From positions 62,001 through 126,000 of the forward strand of contig CAYSDY010000002.1 of assembly GCA_964429995.1 (NCBI GenBank): a stretch of DNA of 64,000 nt. Reading direction: 5' to 3'. The stretch comes from UBA583 sp964429995 (GTDB lineage: Archaea > Nanobdellota > Nanobdellia > Woesearchaeales > UBA583). The position numbers were made by a program, and so were the translations under genes. The notes under the pieces are model-generated. The model had not been told where the DNA came from and made no database searches. It saw nothing but the letters and a program-made list of their open reading frames with translations. Positions 35,268-45,070 of this stretch are shown here, one piece after another (positions within the stretch are counted from its first letter, which is position 1; the number at the start of each line of letters is the position of its first letter).

Positions 35268-35417
35268 TTTAAAAATACAAATGTATTAACACTTAGTAGG
35301 GTTTTACAAAATAGCTAAATTGGAACATACTATTGTTTTAAAAAATTCAGACAAAATCAAGTTTTTATAAAATAATTCGCATATGTCACATTCTTTTTGA
35401 TAAAATTCTTATTTAAA

Positions 35418-37022
35418 ATGACAGAAACTGAATTTGAAAAATTAAATTTAAGCGAAAACGCAATGAATGCGATAAAAAAAAAAGGCTTTAAAATAGCAAG
35501 TGAAGTACAAGTTAAGGTGATACCTTTAATACTTGAGCAAAAACATGATATAATGGCAATTGCACAAACAGGAACTGGTAAAACAGGTGCTTTTGGATTA
35601 CCTTTAATAGATATAATGCAAAATAATGGGAAATTTCCTGAATGCATCATACTTACTCCAACAAGGGAACTGGCAATACAGGTATGTAACGAATTAAAAT
35701 CATTTATAGGCAATAAACATTTAAGACTGCTTTCAGTATACGGGGGAGCATCAATAAATCAACAAATACAAGAATTAAAGAAAGGAATAAACATAGTTGT
35801 TGGAACACCAGGAAGAGTTCTTGATTTAACAAAAAGAGGAGATTTGAACCTAAAAAGTATAAAATATTTTATACTGGATGAAGCTGATGAAATGCTTAAC
35901 ATGGGATTTATAGAGGATATTGAAGAAATACTTGAAAATGCAAAGAATAAAGATAAAAAGATTTATCTTTTTTCAGCAACAATGCCAGAAAGAATAAAAA
36001 ATATATCAAAAAAATACATGAACAAGCCAAAAATAGTAGAAGTTGAAAGGAAAAATGAGATTAGTGATCTTATTGAAGAATTATTCTATTATTCAAGCAA
36101 GATGAATAAATTAAAAGTATTAAAAAAAATAATAAGAGAAGATACTTCTTTTTATGGAATAGTTTTTTGTAGAACAAAATCAGATGTTACAAACCTTACA
36201 TCATCATTAAGAGAAGATGGTTATAATGCAGAATGTATTCATGGTGATATAATTCAATCAAGAAGAGAAAAAATACTTGATAAATTCAGAAAAAGGATAA
36301 TAAAAATACTTATAGCAACCGATGTTGTTGCTCGTGGAATAGATGTAGATAATCTTACATATGTAGTAAATTATAGTATGCCAAACAATGCAGAACAGTA
36401 TACACACAGAATAGGTAGAACAGGAAGAGCTGGCAATAATGGAAAGGCTGTATCAATAATAAGTAATACTGAAATTAAAAAAATATCTGAATTTGAAAGA
36501 GAGTTGAATAGAAAAATTAATATAACAAGACTTGATAATGATGAAAATGATAACAACAAACAAGAATATCAGCCTAGAAAAAAGGATAATTTTAAGGAAA
36601 AAAACATAAGGGTAGTAGATAAAAGAAATAATTCAGACAAACCAAATGATAGATTCAAAAAGAAATCGTCAAATAAGTTTGCAAATGATAAAAAGAAACC
36701 TTATGAGCCAAAAAAGGATGGTTTTAAATCATTTAAATCAAAAAATAGGGATACTGAATTTAAATCAAAAAATAGAGATACTGAGAATCAAGAAAAATCC
36801 TCATATGAAAATAATAAGGAAGGAAAAAGCAGATTTTCAAAACCTAATGAAAAAAAGAAATATAATAATGATTTTAATAAAAACAAAAAAGATGGTTCAA
36901 CAAAAACTTATGGGAAAAACAAAGAATCAAAAGGTTCTGGTTTTAAAACAGGTTTTAAAAAAACAATCGTACATAAAAGCAAATTTAAGAGCAATAATAA
37001 TACCTCAAACTCGAAAAATTAA
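35418..37022 (+). CDS. DEAD-box RNA helicase
   Basis: ATP-dependent RNA unwinding, probably in ribosome assembly or RNA turnover. I start at 35418 (MTETEFEKLN, 534 residues), seven codons after another in-frame ATG. Motifs: Q motif region FEKLNLSENAMNAI, Walker A AQTGTGKT at 49-56, PTRELAIQ, GTPGRVLDL, Walker B DEADEMLNMGF, SAT in LFSATMPERI, and motifs IV-VI ending HRIGRTGRAG. After about residue 375 comes a Lys/Asn/Arg-rich disordered tail of 150 residues with near-repeats (KSKNRDTEF, KSKNRDTEN), typical of RNA-binding extensions. The tail's other frames are shadows. Confidence 0.95.
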   Translation: MTETEFEKLNLSENAMNAIKKKGFKIASEVQVKVIPLILEQKHDIMAIAQTGTGKTGAFGLPLIDIMQNNGKFPECIILTPTRELAIQVCNELKSFIGNKHLRLLSVYGGASINQQIQELKKGINIVVGTPGRVLDLTKRGDLNLKSIKYFILDEADEMLNMGFIEDIEEILENAKNKDKKIYLFSATMPERIKNISKKYMNKPKIVEVERKNEISDLIEELFYYSSKMNKLKVLKKIIREDTSFYGIVFCRTKSDVTNLTSSLREDGYNAECIHGDIIQSRREKILDKFRKRIIKILIATDVVARGIDVDNLTYVVNYSMPNNAEQYTHRIGRTGRAGNNGKAVSIISNTEIKKISEFERELNRKINITRLDNDENDNNKQEYQPRKKDNFKEKNIRVVDKRNNSDKPNDRFKKKSSNKFANDKKKPYEPKKDGFKSFKSKNRDTEFKSKNRDTENQEKSSYENNKEGKSRFSKPNEKKKYNNDFNKNKKDGSTKTYGKNKESKGSGFKTGFKKTIVHKSKFKSNNNTSNSKN

Positions 37023-37111
37023 ATGAGGTAATCTTAAAAATCTCTAATTTTTTTGGTTTTTTAAAATTCTAAATAGAAATTTATATAAATGAATGAAGTA
37101 TCTGTTTTCTT

Positions 37112-37780
37112 ATGCTAAAGTCTAAAGACTTTTTAAATAAGAAGATAAGCGGTAAATTGTACCTATCAGGAGGTGGAGATATACAGCAGACATATGATGC
37201 TGATAAACGTATTTTTAGTGGGATTAATAGTATACTGTATATTCCTTTAGCTTATGAGGGAGATCTTGATGATTGTATTGCGTTTTTTGAAGAATTATTA
37301 TTACTTTATGATATTCCAAGCTATAAAGTACTTAAGGATTTAGAAAAAGAAGTTGATTTATCTAATTATGATATGGTATACATAGGTGGTGGAAATACAT
37401 TTAGATTACTTAAAAAAATCAAAAATTCTTCATTATTTAATAAAATAAGTGATTACATTAAAAACGGTGGCAAGGTTTATGGTGGCTCAGCTGGTGCTAT
37501 AATTTTTGGTAAAACCATAAAAACTGCATCTTTGGGTAAATATGCTGACAAAAATAATGTTAGTTTATCTGATTTGGAGGGTTATGGACTTATAGATTAT
37601 GATGTTTGTTGTCATTATGATGAAGATGATAGTAATAATTATGAAATAAAACAATATGTAAATGATAATAAAATGTCGGTTTTGGCACTTTCAGAGGAAT
37701 GTGTTGTCTGTGTTGATAATTTAGGTATTGAAAAAGTTGGTAATTTAGGTTGCTTGAAATTTTTTGAAAAAGGTTTGTAA
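37112..37780 (+). CDS. Peptidase S51-like protein (dipeptidase E/cyanophycinase family)
   Basis: A 222-residue class I glutamine-amidotransferase-fold protein. It has GGGDIQQTY near 20-28, the IGGGNTFRLL loop at 91-100 and the nucleophile elbow GGSAGAIIFG with Ser126. Family members cleave N-terminal Asp dipeptides or cyanophycin. The His of the triad is likely in VCCHYDED near 165. Shorter than cyanophycinase and close to PepE length. Role probably peptide turnover. The upstream sequence TTTTTTTGGTTTTTTAAAATTCT resembles the one at 26546-26570. A TATA-like TTTATATAAA lies about 30 bases before the ATG. Confidence 0.82.
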   Translation: MLKSKDFLNKKISGKLYLSGGGDIQQTYDADKRIFSGINSILYIPLAYEGDLDDCIAFFEELLLLYDIPSYKVLKDLEKEVDLSNYDMVYIGGGNTFRLLKKIKNSSLFNKISDYIKNGGKVYGGSAGAIIFGKTIKTASLGKYADKNNVSLSDLEGYGLIDYDVCCHYDEDDSNNYEIKQYVNDNKMSVLALSEECVVCVDNLGIEKVGNLGCLKFFEKGL

Positions 37781-37817
37781 TTTAACTTAATTAATTCTAC
37801 TGTTTTTAAAACAATGA

Positions 37818-37827
37818 TTTATAAAAG
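37818..37827 (+). promoter_or_regulatory. TATA box of hypothetical gene 37851
   Basis: TTTATAAAAG centred 29 bases before the ATG at 37851, implying a leaderless message and supporting this start. Confidence 0.5.
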
Positions 37828-37850
37828 ATGATAATCATTATTTTATTGAT

Positions 37851-38294
37851 ATGGATAAAAAGCTATTAAATCATTTTAGTGAGGCCAATAAGCATATACT
37901 AGAAAATCTTAGTGAAGATGAAAAAGCGTTTTTTAATAATTTTTTTAGTGTAGGGATAATTTCATCAGGTTATCATGGTTTTTTTAATAAAATAAGGGAT
38001 TGTACCCAAATTTTGCTTTTTAAGGATAAAGGATCAGACTTTTATGATGATGTTTTTGATTCTGCTCACATGATATGTGTCAATATTTACATAAACAGTA
38101 AGCTTGCACTTGAAAAGATTTATTCTATGCTCGATAACATATATAAAAATCTCAATGATATGATAATGGATAGAAAAATAAGTTTTCTTGATCAGGATGT
38201 TTCTGAATCAGCAGATGATATTCTTGTTTTATGTAATGTAAATTTGTCTGATGCATCTGGTTCTGGGGTTTTTGACTGGATGGTGCTAAAATGA
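37851..38294 (+). CDS. Hypothetical acidic helical protein
   Basis: A 147-residue protein, not recognised. Two long amphipathic helices are apparent (residues 1-35 and 85-125), no membrane segment, two Cys at about 46 and 79. It has a good TATA box and sits at the border between the core-like and accessory parts of the window. The SGVFDWMVLK end gives no clue. Coding character is supported by length, base pattern and promoter. Confidence 0.65.
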   Translation: MDKKLLNHFSEANKHILENLSEDEKAFFNNFFSVGIISSGYHGFFNKIRDCTQILLFKDKGSDFYDDVFDSAHMICVNIYINSKLALEKIYSMLDNIYKNLNDMIMDRKISFLDQDVSESADDILVLCNVNLSDASGSGVFDWMVLK

Positions 38295-38321
38295 ATAAAA
38301 AAATAATAATTTAGGGGGTGA

Positions 38322-38398
38322 ATATCTATGTTTAAGTGTGATAGTGGTCTTAAAGAATGATTAAAAAAGTAAAATCAATTGAAGAATTAGAAATATAG
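38322..38398 (+). other. Two tiny coupled frames, remnant or leader
   Basis: After an unusual purine-rich Shine-Dalgarno-like TTAGGGGGTGA (about 38311-38321) a 10-codon frame (MFKCDSGLKE, 38328-38360) overlaps by ATGA a 13-codon frame (MIKKVKSIEELEI, 38357-38398). The second resembles the start of the AddB-like protein at 39369 (MITKAKSIEELYEE), sharing the 19-mer at 38371-38389 and 39383-39401. It may be the broken original start left after insertion of the BRO gene. Confidence 0.4.
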
Positions 38399-38416
38399 AT
38401 AATTTGACAAAGAAAA

Positions 38417-39256
38417 ATGGACAAGATTAAACTTTTTAACGATAAGAAAATTAGAGTTGAATGGGACGAAGATAAAGAAGAATGGTTCTTTTCAATAGTT
38501 GATGTTATTGCAGTTTTAACCGAAAATGACTTTCAAACTGCTAGAAAATATTGGAATAAATTAAAAGAGAGATTAAAGAAAGAGGGAAATGAGTCGGTGA
38601 CAAATTGTCACCAACTGAAATTATTAGCTTCAGATGGAAAATATTATAAAACTGATGTTGCTGATACTGAGCAACTTTTAAGACTAGTACAATCAGTTCC
38701 ATCTAAAAAAGCTGAACCATTTAAAACATGGCTTGCAAGAGTTGGGAAAGAAAGAATAGATGAAACTTATGACCCTGAACTTACATTTGAAAGAGCAATG
38801 CAAACTTATCTTCAAAAAGGTTATTCTCAAGATTGGATAAATCAAAGACTTAAAACTATTGAAGTCAGAAAAGAATTAACAGATGAATGGTTAAGAGTTG
38901 GAATTGAAAAGCAAACAGATTATGCAATACTTACAAATGAAATTACCAAAACTTGGTCAGGTAAGTCAATAAAAGATTATAAAAAGTTTAAAAACTTAAA
39001 AAAAGAGAATCTTAGAGATAATATGACTAATTTAGAACTTGTATTTAATATGTTAGCTGAAGCATCAACAAAAGAAATTTCTAGAAAAGAGAATCCCAAA
39101 GATTTTGATGAAAGTAAAATTGTAGCAAGAAAAGGAGGCAATGTTGCAAAAGTTGCAAAAGATGATTTAGAAAAACAATTAAGAGAAGATATTGTTACTA
39201 AAAAAAATGCTAAGGAAATTCATTTTGAGAATAAAAAGGAGTTAGATGAGAAATAA
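38417..39256 (+). CDS. BRO-family N-terminal domain protein (phage antirepressor-like)
   Basis: A 279-residue protein with an N-terminal Bro-N domain (IKLFNDKKIRVEWDEDKEEW, FFSIVDVIAVLT, ARKYWNKLKERL, ESVTNCHQLKL, TEQLLRLVQSVPS, KTWLARVGKERIDE). Such proteins are carried by phages and mobile elements and act in DNA binding or antirepression. The C-terminal part is helical and Lys/Glu-rich (TYDPELTFERAMQTYLQKGY, GKSIKDYKKFKNLKKENL), as in bacterial chromosomal homologues. The coding sequence contains a perfect 17-base palindrome at 38596-38612 (codons for VTNCHQ). The 19-mer direct repeat on both sides marks it as a probable inserted gene. Horizontal transfer is likely. Confidence 0.85.
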   Translation: MDKIKLFNDKKIRVEWDEDKEEWFFSIVDVIAVLTENDFQTARKYWNKLKERLKKEGNESVTNCHQLKLLASDGKYYKTDVADTEQLLRLVQSVPSKKAEPFKTWLARVGKERIDETYDPELTFERAMQTYLQKGYSQDWINQRLKTIEVRKELTDEWLRVGIEKQTDYAILTNEITKTWSGKSIKDYKKFKNLKKENLRDNMTNLELVFNMLAEASTKEISRKENPKDFDESKIVARKGGNVAKVAKDDLEKQLREDIVTKKNAKEIHFENKKELDEK

Positions 39257-39368
39257 AAAATGATAGAAATACAACTAATTTGTAACAATATAAATGTTAT
39301 TTTAAACCATTTTTTTGACATTAGGAAAAAGGTATATTTAAACTTAAAAAATTTAGAGGTTTTAACAA

Positions 39369-42011
39369 ATGATAACTAAAGCAAAATCAATTGAAGAATT
39401 ATATGAAGAAGTAAAAAACTTTGATTTAGTTATTACTAATGATGCACCTTTAAATACAGCATTAAACAAAGCAATAAATAAATCAATGATTGGATCATTT
39501 GCTTTAACTTCTAAGTTAATTGGCTCTAAATATTGTGATTATTTATTTGAAGAAGAAAAATTAGATCTTCCACAACTAGTCCTAAAAATTCAAAAAGAAT
39601 TAAAATTAAACTTAAAAGAAGCATTATACTATGTAAAAAATATTATGAATGTTTGGCAGAATACAGCAAGTTTAGAAGAAAGTAAAAAATACCTTTCAAA
39701 TAAGGAAAAAGATATTGTAAAGTCTTTAGAAAAATTACCAACATATCAACTATCTATGCAAAATATGGATTTATATTTTTTAGATAAGAAAAATATTGCA
39801 GTGATTGGAAAAGAGTTATTCACACAATTAGATAAAAAAGTTTTAACAATTCAAACAACACAGATATCTTTATTTACAGATAAAGAACATAAATTAGATA
39901 CAATTTATTTATTTAATTCTCAAAATGACATTATAGAGAGGGTTATTTCAATGATTGATAAAGAGAATCAAAACGGAATTGCTATTGTTCTAAATATTGA
40001 AAGTGATTATTTACCTATAATTAAAGCAAGGTTAATTAATAATGGAATTGAGTTAAATGAAAAATTATTTTTATTTCAAGAATTTAGAACAAGAGAATAC
40101 CTATCTATCATTGAAACATTTTATTCAATGCATAATGTTTATACTAAAGAATTAATTCCAATTGGTAATATATTTAATATTGATATTGATTCTTCTTTGG
40201 AAAATTCATTATTTTTAGAATTATGCAATGTTAATAAAGATGTTAAAAAATTATTTAACTTATTACAAAATTTAAAAAACAAAACATTTGGGGAATTACT
40301 TAAAGAACTTGAAAAATATGATTTAAAATTGCCTGAGGAATTTATTGAAGTTTTATTTAAATTAGAATTGTACGATACTAAAATAACTAGAAATAAATTT
40401 TTGGAATTAAAATATTTTATTGAAAATTTTGAACAAGAAATTGAAACAAACAAAACAGGAGTATTATTAATTGATGCTAAGAATTCAATTTATGTTAATA
40501 GAGATGTCATTTTTTATTTGGGAATGGATCATTTATGGACTAAAACAATTGAGGATGCTGGATATATTGATAAGAAACAAGAGCTTGAAAAAAACATTAA
40601 AAAATTTGAAATATTAATTCAACAAGGAAAAGAAAGATTTTTTTTTATTCCAAAACATACTTCTTTAACAGATACTATTCCTCCATATTATTTTAATTTT
40701 ATTTATAAAACTAATATTGATAAATATTCAACAGATTTTTTTGATATTAAAGAAATCATTAACAATAAAGAAACAAAAGTGTTTGTAAATAATCCTACAA
40801 CTGAATATGCTCAAATAGAAATAAAAGAAACAATTTCAAATACAGCAATAAATAATTTTTCATTATGTCCTAAAAAATATTCTTATTCAACTTTGATTTC
40901 AGGAATAGATAAAGAAATTTTTTTAAGAGGTAATTTAATTCATTCATTTGCAGAATTCTATGTAAACAATAAGGATTTTGTAAAAAGTAGAGAAATTGAT
41001 GAGTTTGTAAACATTATTATTAATAATTTAAAACTGATGTCTAATCCATTTCAAAATAATATTTTAAAAACAAAAATAAGATTTGCATGTATTGCAGTAA
41101 TTGATTTTATTGATAGTCTTAAAATTGATGAAGATATTGGTTTTGAATCATTCAAAGAAATTTCAAGAAAAAACAAAGAAAACATATTTGCCAAACATTA
41201 TAATAAACCAATGGATAAACCTAATGCAGAATTAGAATTTAGTGATAATGAATTAAAATTACATGGATTAATTGATTTAGCTGTAAATAAAAAATTGATT
41301 GTAGATTATAAAACATCTAAAGAGAGAAAAAAGGTGATTGATATTGTAAGAAATGCAAGTTTAAAAAATATTTCTTCCAAATGTGATTTTCAACCTTTAG
41401 TTTATCTTTCAATATTTAGAAAAATAACACCTAATACAAGGATACAATTTTGGTATAATTTTCCTATGATTGATATTTATGAAAAGATTATCGGTAGTGA
41501 AACAGAAGATAATAATGTTAAAGTTCATTATGTTCCAACATCATTTATTGATTACATTATTTCAAAAGAATTTTATGATTATTTTAAAGAATCAGCTCTA
41601 ACATATGAAGAACCAATATTAAATTTGATAGAAGATTTTTCATATTTTAAAGACAAAGAAATATCTGAAGAATTATTAGAAGAACCTTATAAAGTATCAG
41701 AAGTTTTATTTGAAGAATTTTATCAATATTTGATTAAATTAGGACTTAAAGATAACAAAACAAATAATGGGAATGTATTAAAAGTTTTAAAAAACATATT
41801 TGCATTTAAAGTAGGACAAAAATCAAAACAAAAAGAAGTTTTCTTTTTCAAAGAAGATTTAGATGATTTTGAGAATTATGTAAATCAAAGCATTAATAAG
41901 ATAAACGAATATGCTAAATATAGTTTTCCTTATCAGCCAATAGATGGAGTTAATACTTGTAATAATTGTGATTTTAAGAAAATATGTTTAAAGAGGGTTG
42001 AGGTGAAATAA
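39369..42011 (+). CDS. AddB-like PD-(D/E)XK nuclease with Fe-S cluster
   Basis: An 880-residue partner of the helicase at 42013. The first 480 residues lack a Walker A motif and look like the inactive helicase-fold scaffold of AddB. The C-terminal nuclease has Cys500 (FSLCPKKYSY), then HSFAEFYVNN, the acidic residues of GLIDLAVNKKLIVDYKTSK (PD-(D/E)XK core Asp...Asp-Tyr-Lys), the QxxxY-like QPLVYLSI, and three more cysteines C864, C867, C873 in CNNCDFKKIC, the exact CxxCxxxxxC spacing of the AddB iron-sulfur cluster. Together with AddA-like 42013 it should process double-strand DNA ends. Its stop and the next ATG are one base apart. Strong TTA codon use suggests recent arrival. A TATA-like GGTATATTTAAAC lies about 35 bases before the ATG. 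Confidence 0.8.
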   Translation: MITKAKSIEELYEEVKNFDLVITNDAPLNTALNKAINKSMIGSFALTSKLIGSKYCDYLFEEEKLDLPQLVLKIQKELKLNLKEALYYVKNIMNVWQNTASLEESKKYLSNKEKDIVKSLEKLPTYQLSMQNMDLYFLDKKNIAVIGKELFTQLDKKVLTIQTTQISLFTDKEHKLDTIYLFNSQNDIIERVISMIDKENQNGIAIVLNIESDYLPIIKARLINNGIELNEKLFLFQEFRTREYLSIIETFYSMHNVYTKELIPIGNIFNIDIDSSLENSLFLELCNVNKDVKKLFNLLQNLKNKTFGELLKELEKYDLKLPEEFIEVLFKLELYDTKITRNKFLELKYFIENFEQEIETNKTGVLLIDAKNSIYVNRDVIFYLGMDHLWTKTIEDAGYIDKKQELEKNIKKFEILIQQGKERFFFIPKHTSLTDTIPPYYFNFIYKTNIDKYSTDFFDIKEIINNKETKVFVNNPTTEYAQIEIKETISNTAINNFSLCPKKYSYSTLISGIDKEIFLRGNLIHSFAEFYVNNKDFVKSREIDEFVNIIINNLKLMSNPFQNNILKTKIRFACIAVIDFIDSLKIDEDIGFESFKEISRKNKENIFAKHYNKPMDKPNAELEFSDNELKLHGLIDLAVNKKLIVDYKTSKERKKVIDIVRNASLKNISSKCDFQPLVYLSIFRKITPNTRIQFWYNFPMIDIYEKIIGSETEDNNVKVHYVPTSFIDYIISKEFYDYFKESALTYEEPILNLIEDFSYFKDKEISEELLEEPYKVSEVLFEEFYQYLIKLGLKDNKTNNGNVLKVLKNIFAFKVGQKSKQKEVFFFKEDLDDFENYVNQSINKINEYAKYSFPYQPIDGVNTCNNCDFKKICLKRVEVK

Positions 42012-42012
42012 A

Positions 42013-44898
42013 ATGGGAGCTAATACAAAACAAGATGCAGTAATTAAGAAAACAGATGGGATCATTATTGTAGATGCAGGAGCAGGAACTGGAAAGACAT
42101 ACACAATTACACAAAGATATTTAGAAATATTAAACAAAGGAGTTGATCCTAAAGATATTTTTTTAGTTACATTTACAAAAAATGCAGCAATCCATATGAA
42201 AGAAAAAGTAATTTTAAAAGCTGATCCTAAAATAGCAACTGATATAATAGATGCTCCAATACAAAATTTTGATTCTTTTTGTTTTAAAATTGTTTCAAAA
42301 TATGGTTTAAATGCACCTAAAATATTAGGTATTAAAGACAATCTTTCTGGATATAAATTAATTTCTGAATCAGTTATACAAAAAAGAATATTCAATAAAT
42401 TTTTTAATCAATTCTTAGAAAACAATCAAGAGAAGTATCAAAAATTATTGGTTTCAATAACTAATCAATTAGAGATACATTCATTAATTGAAACATTACT
42501 ATCTAAAGGAATTTATCCAACTAAAACAGGATGGTTTTTAGATTCAAAAGATAAACTTAAAGGAGATTATAAATTGTTTAAAGAACATTTTAATAAATTA
42601 AACGAGCAAGAAGTTTCAACAAAAGGACTAAAAGAATCAGATTTATTGGGTAAAATAAAAAATAGAATCTCATCTAAAAGTTTTTTAGATATGCCTGACA
42701 ATATAGAAATTGGGAAACAAATAAACCCTAAATTAGTTGATGATGTATTTTATGATGAAAGATTAGAACTAATTGAGTTTATACATCATGTGTTTATTGA
42801 TTATATTGAATATATGGTTAAAGAAAATTCAATGACATTTTCATTAATTGCAATGTTTGCATTTTTGATTTTATATAATGAAGAAGAAATAAGGCAAATT
42901 AATTCATTTAACTATATTATGGTTGATGAATTTCAGGACACTAATGAAATGCAGTTTATGTTAATTCTTCTTTTATTAAGAAAGCCAAATTTTTGTGTAG
43001 TTGGAGATTGGAAACAGGGTATTTATGGTTTTAGAAATGCAACAATAAGTAATATTAGAGAATTTAGTGATAAGATTGAAAAATATAAAACTCAATTAAA
43101 CAAAGATAGAAAAAGAATCTTATTTGATGTTTCACAAATAACTTTTTTTGACTTTGATGTAAACTATAGAAGTTCTCAAAAAATTTTAACTTTTTCAGAA
43201 AAGAGCTTAATAACAAAATCAAGTAAAAATGAAAATATTGATGCTAAAGAGATTTGTCAAAACATAGTCCCTCTAAAAAGCAATTTTGAGTATGATAACA
43301 TTAGTGATATTAAATATTACAAAGCAATTGATAAAGAAACAGAAATCAATTACATATTAGAAAAAATTCAAAATTTAGTAGGAAAGAAAACTATTAGATA
43401 TTTTGATTCATTAACAGAAGAATACAAAGAACGACTTATTGATTTTAATGATATTGCAATTCTTTCAAGAACAAGAAATTTTGGTTTAGAAATTCAACAA
43501 AAAGCTAATGAATATAATATTCCTGCAGTTTATGAAGGAGGAATAAAATTGTTTGAAGAAGAGTCTGCAATTTTACTTTTAGGTTGGTTGAAAATTTTAT
43601 TGTACAAAGATAAAAAAGATGCATGGATACCAATTCTTGAAAAAGAAAATTATTCATATGCACAAATAAAATATATTATTGAGAGTCATGATTATCCAAA
43701 AGAGATATTAGAATTTAGAGATCATTTATTGAAAAACAGAAAAACAATCAATTATATAATAGATGAAATATTTAAAAGATATGATTTTACAGATACCATT
43801 TCAAATGCTTTGATAAATGTTTTAGATCAGGTATTTCATTCAACTTTAATGTCAATCAGTGATTTAATAGTATTTATTGAAGACAATATTGAACATGGTG
43901 AAACATATAATATTGAAATTACAAGAGCAAGTAATTCGGTTAAAATTCAGACAATACATGGTTCTAAAGGTTTAGAATATCCTATTGTTTTTATCGTTAA
44001 TTGTAATCAGTCAAACTTTCCAAGTACTAATTCTGACTCTAACACTTTAACATTTAATCAAGTATCAGGCATAAGGAATAAGAGATTTTATTCTGTTGAA
44101 CATGAGTTTGTTTTTGACAATTGGAAAACAGAAATTGCTAATATGGGATTATTCTGTGATATGGATGAAGAAAGAAGATTATTATATGTTGCAATAACAA
44201 GAGCAATGTATGATGTTTATTTTACAGCCCATAGACCTTCAGAGTTTTTTAATGAATTAGCAGGAGAAGATGTTTTAATAGTTGAGAATAGTAATATTGA
44301 AAAATTAAGTTTGTCTAAAACAGATAAATCAGAAGAAATAAAAATAAAAACAGTTATTGGAACATATAACAAAATATTTAATGCACATGATTTTATGAAA
44401 TCAAAACAGTTTTTTAAAGGAAGAGGAAAAGAATTTGGAAAAGTTTTACATAAACTTGCATTTAGATATATTAAAGGATTAAAAATAAGCAGGATAGAAG
44501 ATGATTATTTAAAAGATTTTGAAAACATAAAGGATTTTATTGATAGTTACACAAAAGATGCAAAATTTCTGCCTGAAATTGATTGTAGTTTGTTTTTACA
44601 GAATGTATTGGTTAAAGGAATAATAGATTTAGTTGTAGAGTTTGATGATAGAATTGAGATAATTGATTGGAAGAGCGATTTAGTTAAAGATAATATTGAT
44701 GAATATTCAAAACAATTATCTGTTTATTATTATGTTTTAAAATCGGTATATCCTGACAAGGAAATTATTTGCAAGATCTTTTGGACTTGTAAGGCACAAG
44801 TTGATGTTGTTGAAATGGTTGAATTGAAAGAGATTATTATAGATAATTTTGAAAAACTCCAAAATTATCAGAATAGTGTTAACGAAAAACTCTTATAA
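42013..44898 (+). CDS. AddA-like UvrD/Rep helicase-nuclease
   Basis: A 961-residue superfamily 1A helicase: motif I DAGAGTGKT at 21-29, motif Ia FLVTFTKNAA, motif II IMVDEFQDTNE, motif III VVGDWKQGIYGFR, motif IV NYRSSQ, motif V IQTIHGSKGLEYPIVF, motif VI LLYVAITRA. After about residue 770 comes a PD-(D/E)XK nuclease: GKVLHKLAFRYI, VKGIIDLVVEF, IEIIDWKSDL and QLSVYYYVLKSV. This helicase-plus-nuclease layout is that of AddA/RecB. It starts one base after the AddB-like gene. Archaea usually resect ends with HerA-NurA/Mre11-Rad50, so an AddAB-type pair is an accessory acquisition, for repair or antiphage use. Confidence 0.88.
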   Translation: MGANTKQDAVIKKTDGIIIVDAGAGTGKTYTITQRYLEILNKGVDPKDIFLVTFTKNAAIHMKEKVILKADPKIATDIIDAPIQNFDSFCFKIVSKYGLNAPKILGIKDNLSGYKLISESVIQKRIFNKFFNQFLENNQEKYQKLLVSITNQLEIHSLIETLLSKGIYPTKTGWFLDSKDKLKGDYKLFKEHFNKLNEQEVSTKGLKESDLLGKIKNRISSKSFLDMPDNIEIGKQINPKLVDDVFYDERLELIEFIHHVFIDYIEYMVKENSMTFSLIAMFAFLILYNEEEIRQINSFNYIMVDEFQDTNEMQFMLILLLLRKPNFCVVGDWKQGIYGFRNATISNIREFSDKIEKYKTQLNKDRKRILFDVSQITFFDFDVNYRSSQKILTFSEKSLITKSSKNENIDAKEICQNIVPLKSNFEYDNISDIKYYKAIDKETEINYILEKIQNLVGKKTIRYFDSLTEEYKERLIDFNDIAILSRTRNFGLEIQQKANEYNIPAVYEGGIKLFEEESAILLLGWLKILLYKDKKDAWIPILEKENYSYAQIKYIIESHDYPKEILEFRDHLLKNRKTINYIIDEIFKRYDFTDTISNALINVLDQVFHSTLMSISDLIVFIEDNIEHGETYNIEITRASNSVKIQTIHGSKGLEYPIVFIVNCNQSNFPSTNSDSNTLTFNQVSGIRNKRFYSVEHEFVFDNWKTEIANMGLFCDMDEERRLLYVAITRAMYDVYFTAHRPSEFFNELAGEDVLIVENSNIEKLSLSKTDKSEEIKIKTVIGTYNKIFNAHDFMKSKQFFKGRGKEFGKVLHKLAFRYIKGLKISRIEDDYLKDFENIKDFIDSYTKDAKFLPEIDCSLFLQNVLVKGIIDLVVEFDDRIEIIDWKSDLVKDNIDEYSKQLSVYYYVLKSVYPDKEIICKIFWTCKAQVDVVEMVELKEIIIDNFEKLQNYQNSVNEKLL

Positions 44899-45070
44899 AC
44901 CCGAATTGAACAAATTCAATTTCAAATTTATTCCATTCTAAACTCTCTTTTAGGTATTTTTTAGTTTTGAGTCCAGCATAACCTATTTTATTTTTTTTAA
45001 CTGAATTTATGGCATCATAAATAGAGTTTCCTATAATAAAATTAATTTCCATTTTTATTCTAATCATCAC
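44879..45070 (-). CDS. Small hypothetical protein, coupled to a smaller frame
   Basis: A 63-residue frame on the minus strand (MIRIKMEINFIIGNSIYDAI...), overlapping the AddA stop region by 20 bases. Its first ATG overlaps the stop of a 30-codon frame (45060-45152, MVELEKLLTIFDQEFNVKNI) in an ATGATTAG arrangement. A TATAAAC box on the minus strand at about 45174-45182 is well placed for the smaller frame. The two could be one gene broken by a frameshift; neither is recognised. Confidence 0.35.
   Translation of the reverse strand: MMIRIKMEINFIIGNSIYDAINSVKKNKIGYAGLKTKKYLKESLEWNKFEIEFVQFGFIRVFR

Noticed and set aside
38596..38612. Perfect 17-base palindrome GGTGACAAATTGTCACC
   Set aside because: It lies inside the BRO coding region and encodes VTNCHQ, which I recall as conserved in the family, so coding constraint explains it.
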